Virus record (IMG/VR): IMGVR_UViG_3300037621_000028
Location: 1 to 20,271 of that record
DNA from: a virus
Length of the DNA stretch: 20,271 bases
Strand: one strand, 5' to 3'
Shown here: piece after piece, positions 1 to 5,180 of the stretch
Layout of the letters: each line of letters begins with the position of its first letter
Numbering within the stretch: the stretch's first letter is position 1
The notes under the pieces: generated by a model
Databases searched by the model: none
The model's input: only the letters and a program-made list of their open reading frames with translations
Told to the model about the DNA's origin: nothing
Made by a program: the position numbers and the translations under genes

Positions 1-56
1 TACAAAATATTGTATATGAAGCTATGCTAAGAACACAAAAGTTAAGAAGCAAATGA
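1..56 (+). CDS. 3' end of an unidentified gene (partial, left edge)
   Basis: Frame 3 is open from the left edge to a TGA at 54-56, giving 17 residues ending in KLRSK. The stop overlaps the next start in an ATGA arrangement (53-56), a common translational-coupling geometry that recurs in this window. The visible tail is basic and too short to identify. That it is coding is inferred from the junction alone. Confidence 0.45.
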   Translation, partial: QNIVYEAMLRTQKLRSK

Positions 57-289
57 AAAAAATAATTTTATTACTTAGCTTATTAAGCTTATCGTTTACT
101 ACAATACAAGACCCCTACTGTAATGGTTGGGAACAAGGGTACTGCCAGGGATGGCAATACGTAAAAGGCGAGTGGTCAATTTGCCCAATAACTCCCATAT
201 GTCCCATACCAAAACTTATGGAGACAAAATTTCTAGATGGGTATAACAGAGGATTTGTAAAGGGACGAAAAGACGCAAAGAAACAGTGA
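53..289 (+). CDS. small exported Cys-containing protein
   Basis: This 78-residue protein starts with a typical Sec signal peptide: MKK, then a hydrophobic core rich in I, L and S over residues 4-18, with cleavage likely near residue 19. No lipobox is obvious. The mature part of about 60 residues has four cysteines (C23, C31, C44, C50) and two related patterns, GYCQGW near 29-34 and GYNRGF near 63-68, followed by a basic tail. It should act in the periplasm or at the cell surface, perhaps with disulfides. The start overlaps the upstream stop (ATGA) and the stop overlaps the GTG start of the co-chaperonin gene, so the three genes are probably one transcript. I do not recognise the family. Superinfection exclusion would fit an exported phage protein but is speculation. 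Confidence 0.75.
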   Translation: MKKIILLLSLLSLSFTTIQDPYCNGWEQGYCQGWQYVKGEWSICPITPICPIPKLMETKFLDGYNRGFVKGRKDAKKQ

Positions 290-543
290 AGCCAATAGGG
301 AAATACGTTGTGATTAAAACAATCGAGGAGGAACTAAAAACCTCCTCGGGGTTATTGTTGTCTGCTGAAGATGCCAACCAGCTTCGATATAAGAAGGGTC
401 GGATTGTCGCAGTAGGCACTGAGGTGGTGGCCATTGAAAAAAACAGCGAGATATACTACGACAAACGAGCGGGCTACACAATGCTTATTCACGACGAGCC
501 CTATACTATAATTCGAGAGAATGACATTGTTCTTGTCGTATAG
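286..543 (+). CDS. GroES-like co-chaperonin (Cpn10 family)
   Basis: This 85-residue protein follows the GroES pattern from end to end: an N-terminal KPIGKYVVIK strand, a flexible segment ending SSGLLL (21-25), a GRIVAVG strand (38-44) and a C-terminal half closing in TIIRENDIVLVV. In GroES a hydrophobic tripeptide in the mobile loop (IVL in E. coli) docks into GroEL, and LLL at 23-25 sits in the same place. The protein is somewhat shorter than bacterial GroES (about 97 residues). The expected role is to cap the host chaperonin so that it folds phage proteins, as T4 gp31 does. The start is GTG, overlapping the upstream TGA (GTGA). The 3' end overlaps the convergent minus-strand gene by 38 bases. 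The mobile-loop codons contain a perfect 8-bp inverted repeat. Confidence 0.85.
   Translation: MKPIGKYVVIKTIEEELKTSSGLLLSAEDANQLRYKKGRIVAVGTEVVAIEKNSEIYYDKRAGYTMLIHDEPYTIIRENDIVLVV
324..348. repeat. perfect 8-bp inverted repeat (hairpin) inside the co-chaperonin gene
   Basis: CGAGGAGG (324-331) and CCTCCTCG (341-348) are exact reverse complements separated by 9 A-rich bases. Six of the eight pairs are G-C, unusually stable for this AT-rich sequence. Read on the minus strand, the stem is followed by ATTGTTTTAAT, a weak T-rich tract, so it could terminate the minus-strand transcript ending at 506. Read on the + strand, it lies about 38 bases after the GTG start, codes for the chaperonin-binding loop and could affect translation. 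Function is inferred. Confidence 0.5.
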
Positions 544-958
544 CCTCGTTCATTTTTTCTATTGTTTTTCTGTAAACCTTATCGCTATATCCAGCCTTAG
601 CTAAAAAGATAGGGTTCTTACTTTTTGCCATGGGGATAGGACCTCCTTCTAGTTTGTCATATACCGAGTCTAACATTTTAGCGCATTTAAACGAGATGCC
701 ATACAGGGCTTTAGGTCCTCCAAACTTGTAGGGCTTTATAACATCTATCCAACCCTCACGCCGTAGCTTTTCAAATCTGTTTCTGTTCCATCCAAGTAAA
801 GCATTAAATTCTTTGAACTTATCGACATTAAAGTATTCTTCGCTGTATAAAAAAAAGAGCATGTCCAACTCTTGGGTGTTTAGTTTATACTTGCGTTTTA
901 CGAAATAACGGATTACTCTCCAGTATTTCATGTAGTCTCTTTCACGTTTATTTTTCAT
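506..958 (-). CDS. winged-helix-like putative DNA-binding protein
   Basis: This is the only minus-strand gene in the window, 150 residues from the preferred ATG at 958. A longer frame reaches 1027, but 958 is chosen for two reasons: the longer form would cross both promoter boxes, and 958 is preceded by the same TTAAATCTAATG leader as the gene at 18400. The N-terminus is basic (KNKRERD). The middle reads as a winged helix: LNTQELDMLFFLY, then NALLGWNRNRFEKLRREGWI as a recognition-helix candidate, then a GPKALYGIS wing. The C-terminal part is helical and basic. A MarR-like or other wHTH regulator is likely; a replication or packaging DNA-binding role is possible. It is convergent with, and overlaps, the co-chaperonin gene, and divergent from the gene at 998. 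Confidence 0.7.
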   Translation of the reverse strand: MKNKRERDYMKYWRVIRYFVKRKYKLNTQELDMLFFLYSEEYFNVDKFKEFNALLGWNRNRFEKLRREGWIDVIKPYKFGGPKALYGISFKCAKMLDSVYDKLEGGPIPMAKSKNPIFLAKAGYSDKVYRKTIEKMNEAIRQEQCHSLEL

Positions 959-972
959 TAGATTTAATTTTA

Positions 973-980
973 TAACTTTG
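973..980 (+). promoter_or_regulatory. Bacteroidota-type -7 promoter box
   Basis: TAACTTTG matches the Bacteroidota -7 consensus TAnnTTTG exactly, extended as TAACTTTGTA, and lies 17 bases before the ATG at 998. No clear -33 TTTG element is visible at the expected distance. The same ten bases recur before the gene at 18400. It overlaps an opposing box at 981-990. Confidence 0.65.
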
Positions 981-982
981 TA

Positions 983-990
983 TAAAGATA
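983..990 (-). promoter_or_regulatory. -7-like promoter box for the minus-strand gene
   Basis: On the minus strand this reads TATCTTTA, one base off TAnnTTTG. The extended form TATCTTTATA (990 to 981) is identical to the box before the gene at 12128. It lies 24 bases before the ATG at 958. The + strand box at 973-982 abuts and overlaps it, so RNA polymerase probably cannot occupy both at once. Confidence 0.5.
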
Positions 991-997
991 ACAAGTT

Positions 998-1342
998 ATG
1001 ACAAATGATCGAAAAGAGATAAGACATTACGCAGGAGCAGCAGGTATATTTATTCTAATTGTAAGCCTATTATTGTTCTTGAGTTTTGTTGAGATACCGC
1101 CGGTTAACAAAGATTTATTTGTTGCTATTGTCGGTACCCTTGTGTCATCACTTGGAATGGTTGTATATACCATTATTGGTCAGCAGCCAGATGAGGTGAA
1201 TAAACTTCAGAAGAAAAACGAGTCGCTTACATCTATCAATAACCAGATGGAGACGCGTAATGATCAGCTTGAGCAAATGATAATTGATATGCAAAAAGAA
1301 ATGATTGAAAAATTAACGGATTTAAAAACAAATAAAAAATAA
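998..1342 (+). CDS. membrane protein with cytoplasmic coiled coil
   Basis: This 114-residue protein has two hydrophobic segments (about 13-31 and 41-60) and a charged heptad-rich tail (about 64-110; KLQKKNESLTSINNQ and following) that should form a coiled coil. The topology is probably a hairpin in the inner membrane with the coiled coil in the cytoplasm. It starts 17 bases after an exact -7 box and is the first gene of the rightward small-gene operon. Size and topology resemble some holins or membrane-anchored phage proteins, but the lysis cassette lies 10 kb downstream, so I do not assign it. No Shine-Dalgarno sequence is present. Confidence 0.8.
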   Translation: MTNDRKEIRHYAGAAGIFILIVSLLLFLSFVEIPPVNKDLFVAIVGTLVSSLGMVVYTIIGQQPDEVNKLQKKNESLTSINNQMETRNDQLEQMIIDMQKEMIEKLTDLKTNKK

Positions 1343-1346
1343 GATT

Positions 1347-1466
1347 ATGACTAAAGAAAAAAAATCGGCAGAGAAAAAAGCTGCACCAAAAAAAGAAAAA
1401 AAAGTAGCTGCTCCAAAAACTAAACAACATTGGAATGGTGAAAGATATATAACTGTAAATATTTAA
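1347..1466 (+). CDS. tiny Lys/Ala-rich protein
   Basis: This 39-residue frame starts ATG four bases after the preceding stop. The first 26 residues are almost only K, E, A and P, with two KKxAAPK-like segments (near residues 10-15 and 19-24), resembling histone-tail or low-complexity linker sequence. The end is less biased (QHWNGERYITVNI). Strongly basic, so nucleic-acid binding is plausible. No family is recognised. Support comes from the tight spacing with neighbours in the same strand and the absence of any better frame. Confidence 0.6.
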   Translation: MTKEKKSAEKKAAPKKEKKVAAPKTKQHWNGERYITVNI

Positions 1467-1469
1467 ATT

Positions 1470-1625
1470 ATGCCTACTGTAAAACTACCTAACGGAACTA
1501 AAAGAACTTTTCCTTACAACGCTGTTGGAAAAGCTCAAGCCCATTCATTTATGAAAATGTCTAAAGGAAAAATTAAAAACAACCCTGGATACGGGATGGA
1601 GAAAAAAACAAAGTCCGGCTACTAA
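1470..1625 (+). CDS. tiny basic protein
   Basis: This 51-residue frame starts MPTVKLPNGTKRTFPYN, three bases after the previous stop, and ends in TAA that overlaps the next ATG by one base (TAATG). It contains an alanine-rich helix candidate (AVGKAQAHSFMKM, 18-30), and its last 20 residues are basic and Gly-rich. It is one of a chain of small basic genes. Function unknown. Confidence 0.65.
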   Translation: MPTVKLPNGTKRTFPYNAVGKAQAHSFMKMSKGKIKNNPGYGMEKKTKSGY

Positions 1626-1780
1626 TGGCTAAGAAAGGACGGACAAAGGGTAATAAGATATGCCCCGCAGGCATAGCATGGGCTAAGCGTACTTTCGACA
1701 AGTACCCCTCGGCTTATGCTAATATGGCGGCAAGTAAATATTGCAAGGACCCTAACTACGCTAAAAAAAGCAAGACATGA
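1625..1780 (+). CDS. tiny basic two-Cys protein (KYPSAYANMAASKYC type)
   Basis: This 51-residue protein begins MAKKGRTKG, then KICPAGIAWAKRTF and KYPSAYANMAASKYC, with cysteines at 13 and 40. The KYPSAYANM motif is one I recall from small proteins of marine phages and large DNA viruses, but I cannot name a family with certainty. The same MA..GRTK start and a Cys/Ala-rich core appear in the protein at 2827, so the two may be paralogues. It is coupled to both neighbours (TAATG upstream, ATGA downstream). Confidence 0.7.
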   Translation: MAKKGRTKGNKICPAGIAWAKRTFDKYPSAYANMAASKYCKDPNYAKKSKT

Positions 1781-1857
1781 AAAATCAACCTATATGCCAG
1801 TGCGGTAATACATCTAATGCAGATGGACACTGTGACGGATCACACTCAAATAAATAA
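1777..1857 (+). CDS. 26-residue CDGSH-like miniprotein
   Basis: The whole protein is a six-residue lead, CQCGNTSNADGHCDGSH (residues 7-23) and three more residues. CDGSH iron-sulfur proteins bind [2Fe-2S] through three Cys and one His in C-x-C-x2-(S/T)-x3-P-x-C-D-G-(S/A/T)-H. Here C7, C9, C19 and H23 are all present with the intact CDGSH block. The loop is one residue longer than the consensus and lacks the proline. Known CDGSH proteins are longer and usually dimeric, so this would be unusually minimal. The start overlaps the upstream stop (ATGA). A zinc site is an alternative. That the frame is coding is well supported by the motif itself. Confidence 0.7.
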   Translation: MKNQPICQCGNTSNADGHCDGSHSNK

Positions 1858-1859
1858 AA

Positions 1860-1982
1860 ATGAGCAAGCTAAGTAAAAAACAACGTAAAATTGCCAGAGC
1901 GGCAATGCCTTTTAATAAAATTACCGGAGCTGACTTCAAGGCTTTAAAATTAAAAAATGGGGGAGCTAAAAAAATGGCGTGA
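1860..1982 (+). CDS. tiny Lys-rich protein
   Basis: This 40-residue protein (MSKLSKKQRKIARAAMP, then ITGADFKALKLKNGGAKKMA) starts two bases after the CDGSH-like gene. It is strongly basic, with a probable amphipathic helix near 5-16. Its 3' end overlaps the next gene by 26 bases in a different frame, the longest overlap in this cluster. Function unknown; nucleic-acid binding is plausible from charge alone. Confidence 0.65.
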   Translation: MSKLSKKQRKIARAAMPFNKITGADFKALKLKNGGAKKMA

Positions 1983-2190
1983 TCAGAAGTGGGTTCGTAT
2001 AGGAACCGACGGAAAGATTAAAGGAGCGTGTGGAACAAGCAAAAATAAAAAAAACCCAGACCGATGTTTACCACTTGCTAAGGCGAAGCGGTTAAGTAAA
2101 AAAGCATTAGCTGCCACAGCTAAAAAAAAGAAAGCATCGGGTGGTAGAAAACAATTTGTAAGTAATACTAAAAAAGTAAAAAACGCATAA
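1957..2190 (+). CDS. small basic protein, DUF5872-like
   Basis: This 77-residue protein has W-R-D-Q-K-W-V-R-I near the start, a GKIKGACGTS segment, then NPDRCLPLAKAKRLSKKALAA and a Lys-rich tail. The order KWV, CG, Cys-x-P, then AKAxxxSK resembles, from memory, the DUF5872 family of small basic proteins in giant viruses and marine phages; this has not been searched. Its two cysteines (about 23 and 35) could bind metal if it dimerises. The stop overlaps the next ATG by one base (TAATG). Confidence 0.75.
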   Translation: MGELKKWRDQKWVRIGTDGKIKGACGTSKNKKNPDRCLPLAKAKRLSKKALAATAKKKKASGGRKQFVSNTKKVKNA

Positions 2191-2309
2191 TGGCTAAAAA
2201 ATTCAAACCTCATAAAATGTACAGTAAAACTGGAATAGTTAAGATGGCTAAAACCATGAAGGATCATCTGTCATTAAAAAAGAAAGGTTATAACCACACC
2301 AAAAAATAA
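2190..2309 (+). CDS. tiny basic protein
   Basis: This 39-residue protein contains KPHKMYSKTGIVKMAKTM, then DHLSLKKKGYNHTKK. It begins in a TAATG overlap and ends immediately before the next ATG with no gap. The KPHxMY...H...KxGYxHTK pattern recalls small conserved phage proteins of this type, without a known function. Confidence 0.65.
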   Translation: MAKKFKPHKMYSKTGIVKMAKTMKDHLSLKKKGYNHTKK

Positions 2310-2564
2310 ATGGCAACTCCCAGAAAAGGAAAGGCAAAAGTAAAAATTACCTCTACCGGTAAAAGAGTAAGCTACGGTCAGGCGGGTAAAGCTAAAGGCG
2401 GAGGCCCAAGGGTAAAGCCGGGTACTTCAAAGGGCGACAGTTACTGCGCAAGAAGCTTAGGTATAAAAAAACGCTTAAGCAAAAAGAAGCAGAACAATCC
2501 CAACACTCCAAACAATTTGTCGAGAAAGCGTTGGAAATGCGTTGGCGCAAAGTCTAAAAAATAA
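2310..2564 (+). CDS. small basic protein, DUF6321-like
   Basis: This 84-residue protein has a Lys/Gly-rich first half and a conserved-looking second half: SYCARSLGIKKR, then NNPNTPNNLSRKRWKC. The SYCARS...RKRWKC pattern resembles, from memory, DUF6321 proteins found in large DNA viruses and marine phages; no search was done. C46 and the C-terminal Cys near 77 flank a basic helix. It ends the first block of the cluster, and a promoter box follows 16 bases downstream. Confidence 0.75.
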   Translation: MATPRKGKAKVKITSTGKRVSYGQAGKAKGGGPRVKPGTSKGDSYCARSLGIKKRLSKKKQNNPNTPNNLSRKRWKCVGAKSKK

Positions 2565-2580
2565 GCAAAGAAAATATTAG

Positions 2581-2588
2581 TATCTTTG
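2581..2588 (+). promoter_or_regulatory. Bacteroidota-type -7 promoter box
   Basis: TATCTTTG is an exact TAnnTTTG match, extended as TATCTTTGTA. It lies in a 50-base A/T-rich gap, 26 bases before the ATG at 2615. It should start transcription of the second small-gene block and probably the structural genes that follow without gaps. No convincing -33 element is seen. Confidence 0.65.
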
Positions 2589-2614
2589 TATTTATAATTT
2601 AAAAATTTTCAATT

Positions 2615-2827
2615 ATGGATCAAGGATACAACGCTCGACTAGACGACTCTCTAGGAGCAAAAAACGGAAAAAAATCTCAAAGCTTTAAAGCACGTAGAGA
2701 CGAAAGCAAAGCTATGTCGAAAAAATTATACGGACACGCTTACGGTGGAGACCACTCAATGGTTCGCTCTTCACATTCTGAAGGCGGAAGTGTTAAACAA
2801 CACATAGGCTCTTTAATCAAAAAATAA
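2615..2827 (+). CDS. small basic hypothetical protein
   Basis: This 70-residue hydrophilic protein (DQGYNARLDDSLGAKNG, then SFKARRDESKAMSKK, then KLYGHAYGGDHSM, with IGSLIKK at the end) is first behind the promoter at 2581. It has no cysteine and no membrane segment, and several residues typical of small virion proteins. The stop overlaps the next ATG by one base. Function unknown. Confidence 0.75.
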   Translation: MDQGYNARLDDSLGAKNGKKSQSFKARRDESKAMSKKLYGHAYGGDHSMVRSSHSEGGSVKQHIGSLIKK

Positions 2828-3033
2828 TGGCAGTAAGAGGCAGAACTAAGAAAGGTGCTTTTCCAGAGATAAAGGAAAAGAACCAAGGCAAGTTTACTCG
2901 TTGGGTAAAAAACAATATGCCTGGCAAAAGCACTTGTAGTGCTGCATCGTCTGTAATGAAAAGCAAGGGCAAGTATTCTAAAGGTGTAGTGGCCATGGCC
3001 AACTATGCTAATAATTTTGGATGTAAAAAATAA
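2827..3033 (+). CDS. small basic two-Cys protein, possible paralogue of the gene at 1625
   Basis: This 68-residue protein starts MAVRGRTKKG and continues with KSTCSAASSVMKSKGKYSK and MANYANNFGCKK, with cysteines near 38 and 66. Start, charge and two-Cys layout parallel the 51-residue protein at 1625. A divergent duplication is possible, but the similarity is too weak by eye to be certain. It is coupled to the upstream gene by a one-base overlap. Confidence 0.75.
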   Translation: MAVRGRTKKGAFPEIKEKNQGKFTRWVKNNMPGKSTCSAASSVMKSKGKYSKGVVAMANYANNFGCKK

Positions 3034-3037
3034 GTAA

Positions 3038-3184
3038 ATGAAATCAAGAGGGTTCGGAGATACAGTTGCAAAGTTCACAAAAGCCACAGGTATAAAATCA
3101 TTTGTAGATAAAGTTACAGATGGCGACTGTGGGTGCGATGATCGGCGCGACACCCTAAATCGAGTATTTCCATATAAAAGATAA
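3038..3184 (+). CDS. small protein with CxCDxRR...FPYKR motif
   Basis: This 48-residue protein reads GFGDTVAKFTKATGIKSFVD, then DCGCDDRRDTLNRVFPYKR. The G-x-G-D-T...K-A-T-G-I-K and C-x-C-D-x-R-R-x-x-L-N-x-x-F-P-Y arrangement is one I recall as recurrent in Bacteroidota phages, with no established function. C31 and C33 could be half of a metal knuckle in an oligomer. It begins four bases after the previous stop and ends five bases before the structural gene at 3190. Confidence 0.75.
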   Translation: MKSRGFGDTVAKFTKATGIKSFVDKVTDGDCGCDDRRDTLNRVFPYKR

Positions 3185-3189
3185 TAACT

Positions 3190-3699
3190 ATGGCATATCA
3201 AAAATTACAAGCCGGCAAAGCATGGCCAGTTTATCCAAGCGATAACACTGACATTCCCAACATTGGAGTGGTTGGTCCCTCAGGAAATACTGATGCGACA
3301 GGCGGCGCAAACAAATATTTAATTGACGGCAACCGAACAGGCACCGACACAAATAATTTTGCAACCTTAAAATTTACTCTTTGTGGGCTAAAAAAAGGAA
3401 TGATTATAGTTAACTCGACTGATGGCACTCAATCAGAACTAGTCGCTGTAATAAACGATACCACTATTGAGGTTAAAGAAGCCATATTTGCAGCACAACC
3501 AAAAGCTTACGCAGTTTATGGAGGAGCGCAAGAAGGATCGGTAATGTATATTGGAGGAGCAGGAAATGTAAGGGTAACTACTGTAGCTGGTGATATTGTA
3601 ACCTTTAGTGGAGTATTAGGGGGAAGTTTTTTCCCAGTAAATGTCCTTAAAGTATTTAGTACAGGAACAACGGCAACAAACATAATAGCGCTTTGGTAG
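3190..3699 (+). CDS. putative virion surface (decoration or head-fibre) protein
   Basis: This 169-residue protein has no membrane segment or signal peptide and is rich in beta-forming residues, G, T and N. It contains PVYPSDNTDIPNIG near the N-terminus, a TDGTQSELVAVINDTTIEV segment, and a C-terminal half with VMYIGGAGNVRV and FFPVNVLKVFSTGTTATNIIALW-like content. The ending (pro-val-x-val-leu, TGTTAxNIxALW) is typical of small beta-rich phage structural proteins as I remember them. It leads the structural block behind the small-gene cluster. Exact place in the virion is not determinable. Confidence 0.65.
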   Translation: MAYQKLQAGKAWPVYPSDNTDIPNIGVVGPSGNTDATGGANKYLIDGNRTGTDTNNFATLKFTLCGLKKGMIIVNSTDGTQSELVAVINDTTIEVKEAIFAAQPKAYAVYGGAQEGSVMYIGGAGNVRVTTVAGDIVTFSGVLGGSFFPVNVLKVFSTGTTATNIIALW

Positions 3700-3700
3700 T

Positions 3701-3841
3701 ATGGCTAATTTAATTGCAATAGGTAATTTTATAGGATTAACCCTACCTGGCACATCAGGACCTACAGCGCAAGACATCATAACTGAATTATCAGTTCAAA
3801 TAGTAACAGAAAACACAAGTCAAAACTTGATAACAGAATAA
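3701..3841 (+). CDS. tiny hypothetical protein
   Basis: This 46-residue frame (MANLIAIGNFIGLTLPGTSG, then acidic SVQIVTENTSQNLITE) starts one base after the preceding stop, and the next gene begins seven bases after its end. Unlike the K-rich cluster upstream it is acidic and mildly hydrophobic at the N-terminus. It fills the only gap between two structural genes, so it is probably coding. Function unknown. Confidence 0.55.
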   Translation: MANLIAIGNFIGLTLPGTSGPTAQDIITELSVQIVTENTSQNLITE

Positions 3842-3848
3842 AGAAATT

Positions 3849-5168
3849 ATGGCAGTTAAATTTTCACAATTTACCTCAGCAACCGATTTTGCAGCGGTAG
3901 ACAATATAGTAGGGTATGCAGGCACTGCAAACATTCAAATCCCACCCGCAAACCTTGATACAACATATGTTTTATCTACAACACAAGCCACTAATGACGT
4001 TGACTTAAGGCTTACCGGAACTAAAGCGGGTACAGCAGGCACTACAGAAGATGTTAAATTTGTAGCTGGTACTGCAATTTCATTGACGGCGGGAACTGAC
4101 CAAATGACTATTGCAAACACTGGTGTAACCTCATTTACTAATTCCAATGGAACTTATATTTCTGCAGCTACTGCTAATTCAACCGCTACAGGGGCAGTAA
4201 CAACTGGCGTTATAGATCTTAGTGCAGTTGATGGTACTGCTGATGCAGCTACAAGATTTTTAAGCAAAGATAATACATGGGACGTCCCCGCTTATTCATC
4301 TGCATTTGCTAACTGGACTGTTTCAGATGGATCAAACAACTCCACAGTTTCAAGTGGTGAAACAGTAACTTTCACTGGAGGAACGGGAATTACTTCAACT
4401 GAAAGTTCTAGAACAGTTACTTTAGCCATAGACTATGCAGGAGCGGACAACGCAATATTAGCAGCATCAGCTGCACCAGTAGCGTCTGCAGATACTATAT
4501 GGTTCAGTGATGCAACAGACACAACAATAAAAAAAGGATTAGTTTCTGATTTGCCTTTTAATGAAACTTTAGATGAGGTCACAACTGCAGGCAATACTAC
4601 TGCTAACATTATTAATGTGGGTGGAGGAACAGCCTCAATCCCTGGATATGGTATAAATAGCGACCCTAATACGGGTATGTTTAGTAATGGCGCAGATATT
4701 TTAGGACTGGCAACAGGAGGCGCAGCAGCGCTTACGGTAGATGCAACACAAAACGCAACATTTAATTCTTTAGGAGCAGTAACTTTAGCTTCGGGAACTA
4801 CCGCAAACAGAAATGATGCAGCTATTATTCCAACCGCTGTTGATGGAATGATTCGTTACAACACAACTACAAATGGATTTGAAGGTTATATAAATGGAGC
4901 TTGGGGATCTATAGGTGGTGGTGTAACAATAGATAAAAAACAATTTACCGGTACAGGATCACAAACTGTTTTTAATTTAGCAAGTACAGCAGCTGGATTA
5001 ACGGTTAACAATTTAGCAATTTATATATCCGGTGTGTATCAAAATAAATTAGACGCCTCTGGTGCGGCTAACTTTACAGTTGGAGCAGGAGCAAATCCAG
5101 ATGTAACATTTTTATCAGCTCCTCCGCTAACCGCAGCAAACGGAATTGAAATAGTAATAACGAGATAA
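3849..5168 (+). CDS. tail fibre protein with C-terminal knob domain
   Basis: This 439-residue protein is rich in A, T, G, N and S, as elongated trimeric fibres are. Motifs in order: an RFLSKDNTWDVP segment (136-147), similar to the RFLRGDGTW motif of many fibres; a GINSDPNTGMFS segment (268-279); a connector module shared with the next fibre genes (about 316-355, RYNTTTNGFEGYINGAWGSI); and a small beta-sandwich at 360-439 with QFTGTGSQTVFNL, IYISGVYQNK and FLSAPP, matching a common fibre-tip Ig-like repeat. It probably forms part of the receptor-binding apparatus. The start MAVKFSQFTS has no Shine-Dalgarno. Confidence 0.8.
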   Translation: MAVKFSQFTSATDFAAVDNIVGYAGTANIQIPPANLDTTYVLSTTQATNDVDLRLTGTKAGTAGTTEDVKFVAGTAISLTAGTDQMTIANTGVTSFTNSNGTYISAATANSTATGAVTTGVIDLSAVDGTADAATRFLSKDNTWDVPAYSSAFANWTVSDGSNNSTVSSGETVTFTGGTGITSTESSRTVTLAIDYAGADNAILAASAAPVASADTIWFSDATDTTIKKGLVSDLPFNETLDEVTTAGNTTANIINVGGGTASIPGYGINSDPNTGMFSNGADILGLATGGAAALTVDATQNATFNSLGAVTLASGTTANRNDAAIIPTAVDGMIRYNTTTNGFEGYINGAWGSIGGGVTIDKKQFTGTGSQTVFNLASTAAGLTVNNLAIYISGVYQNKLDASGAANFTVGAGANPDVTFLSAPPLTAANGIEIVITR

Positions 5169-5180
5169 ATTTAAAGCTCA

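Noticed and set aside
959-1027. Upstream extension of the minus-strand gene to an ATG at 1027
   Set aside because: It would cross both promoter boxes and the next gene's start. The shorter start at 958 has the TTAAATCTAATG leader and a promoter 24 bases upstream.
2740-3201. 153-residue minus-strand frame over the small basic genes
   Set aside because: It covers four + strand genes with good spacing, is rich in S, F and H from reading A/T-rich Lys codons backwards, and has no motif.
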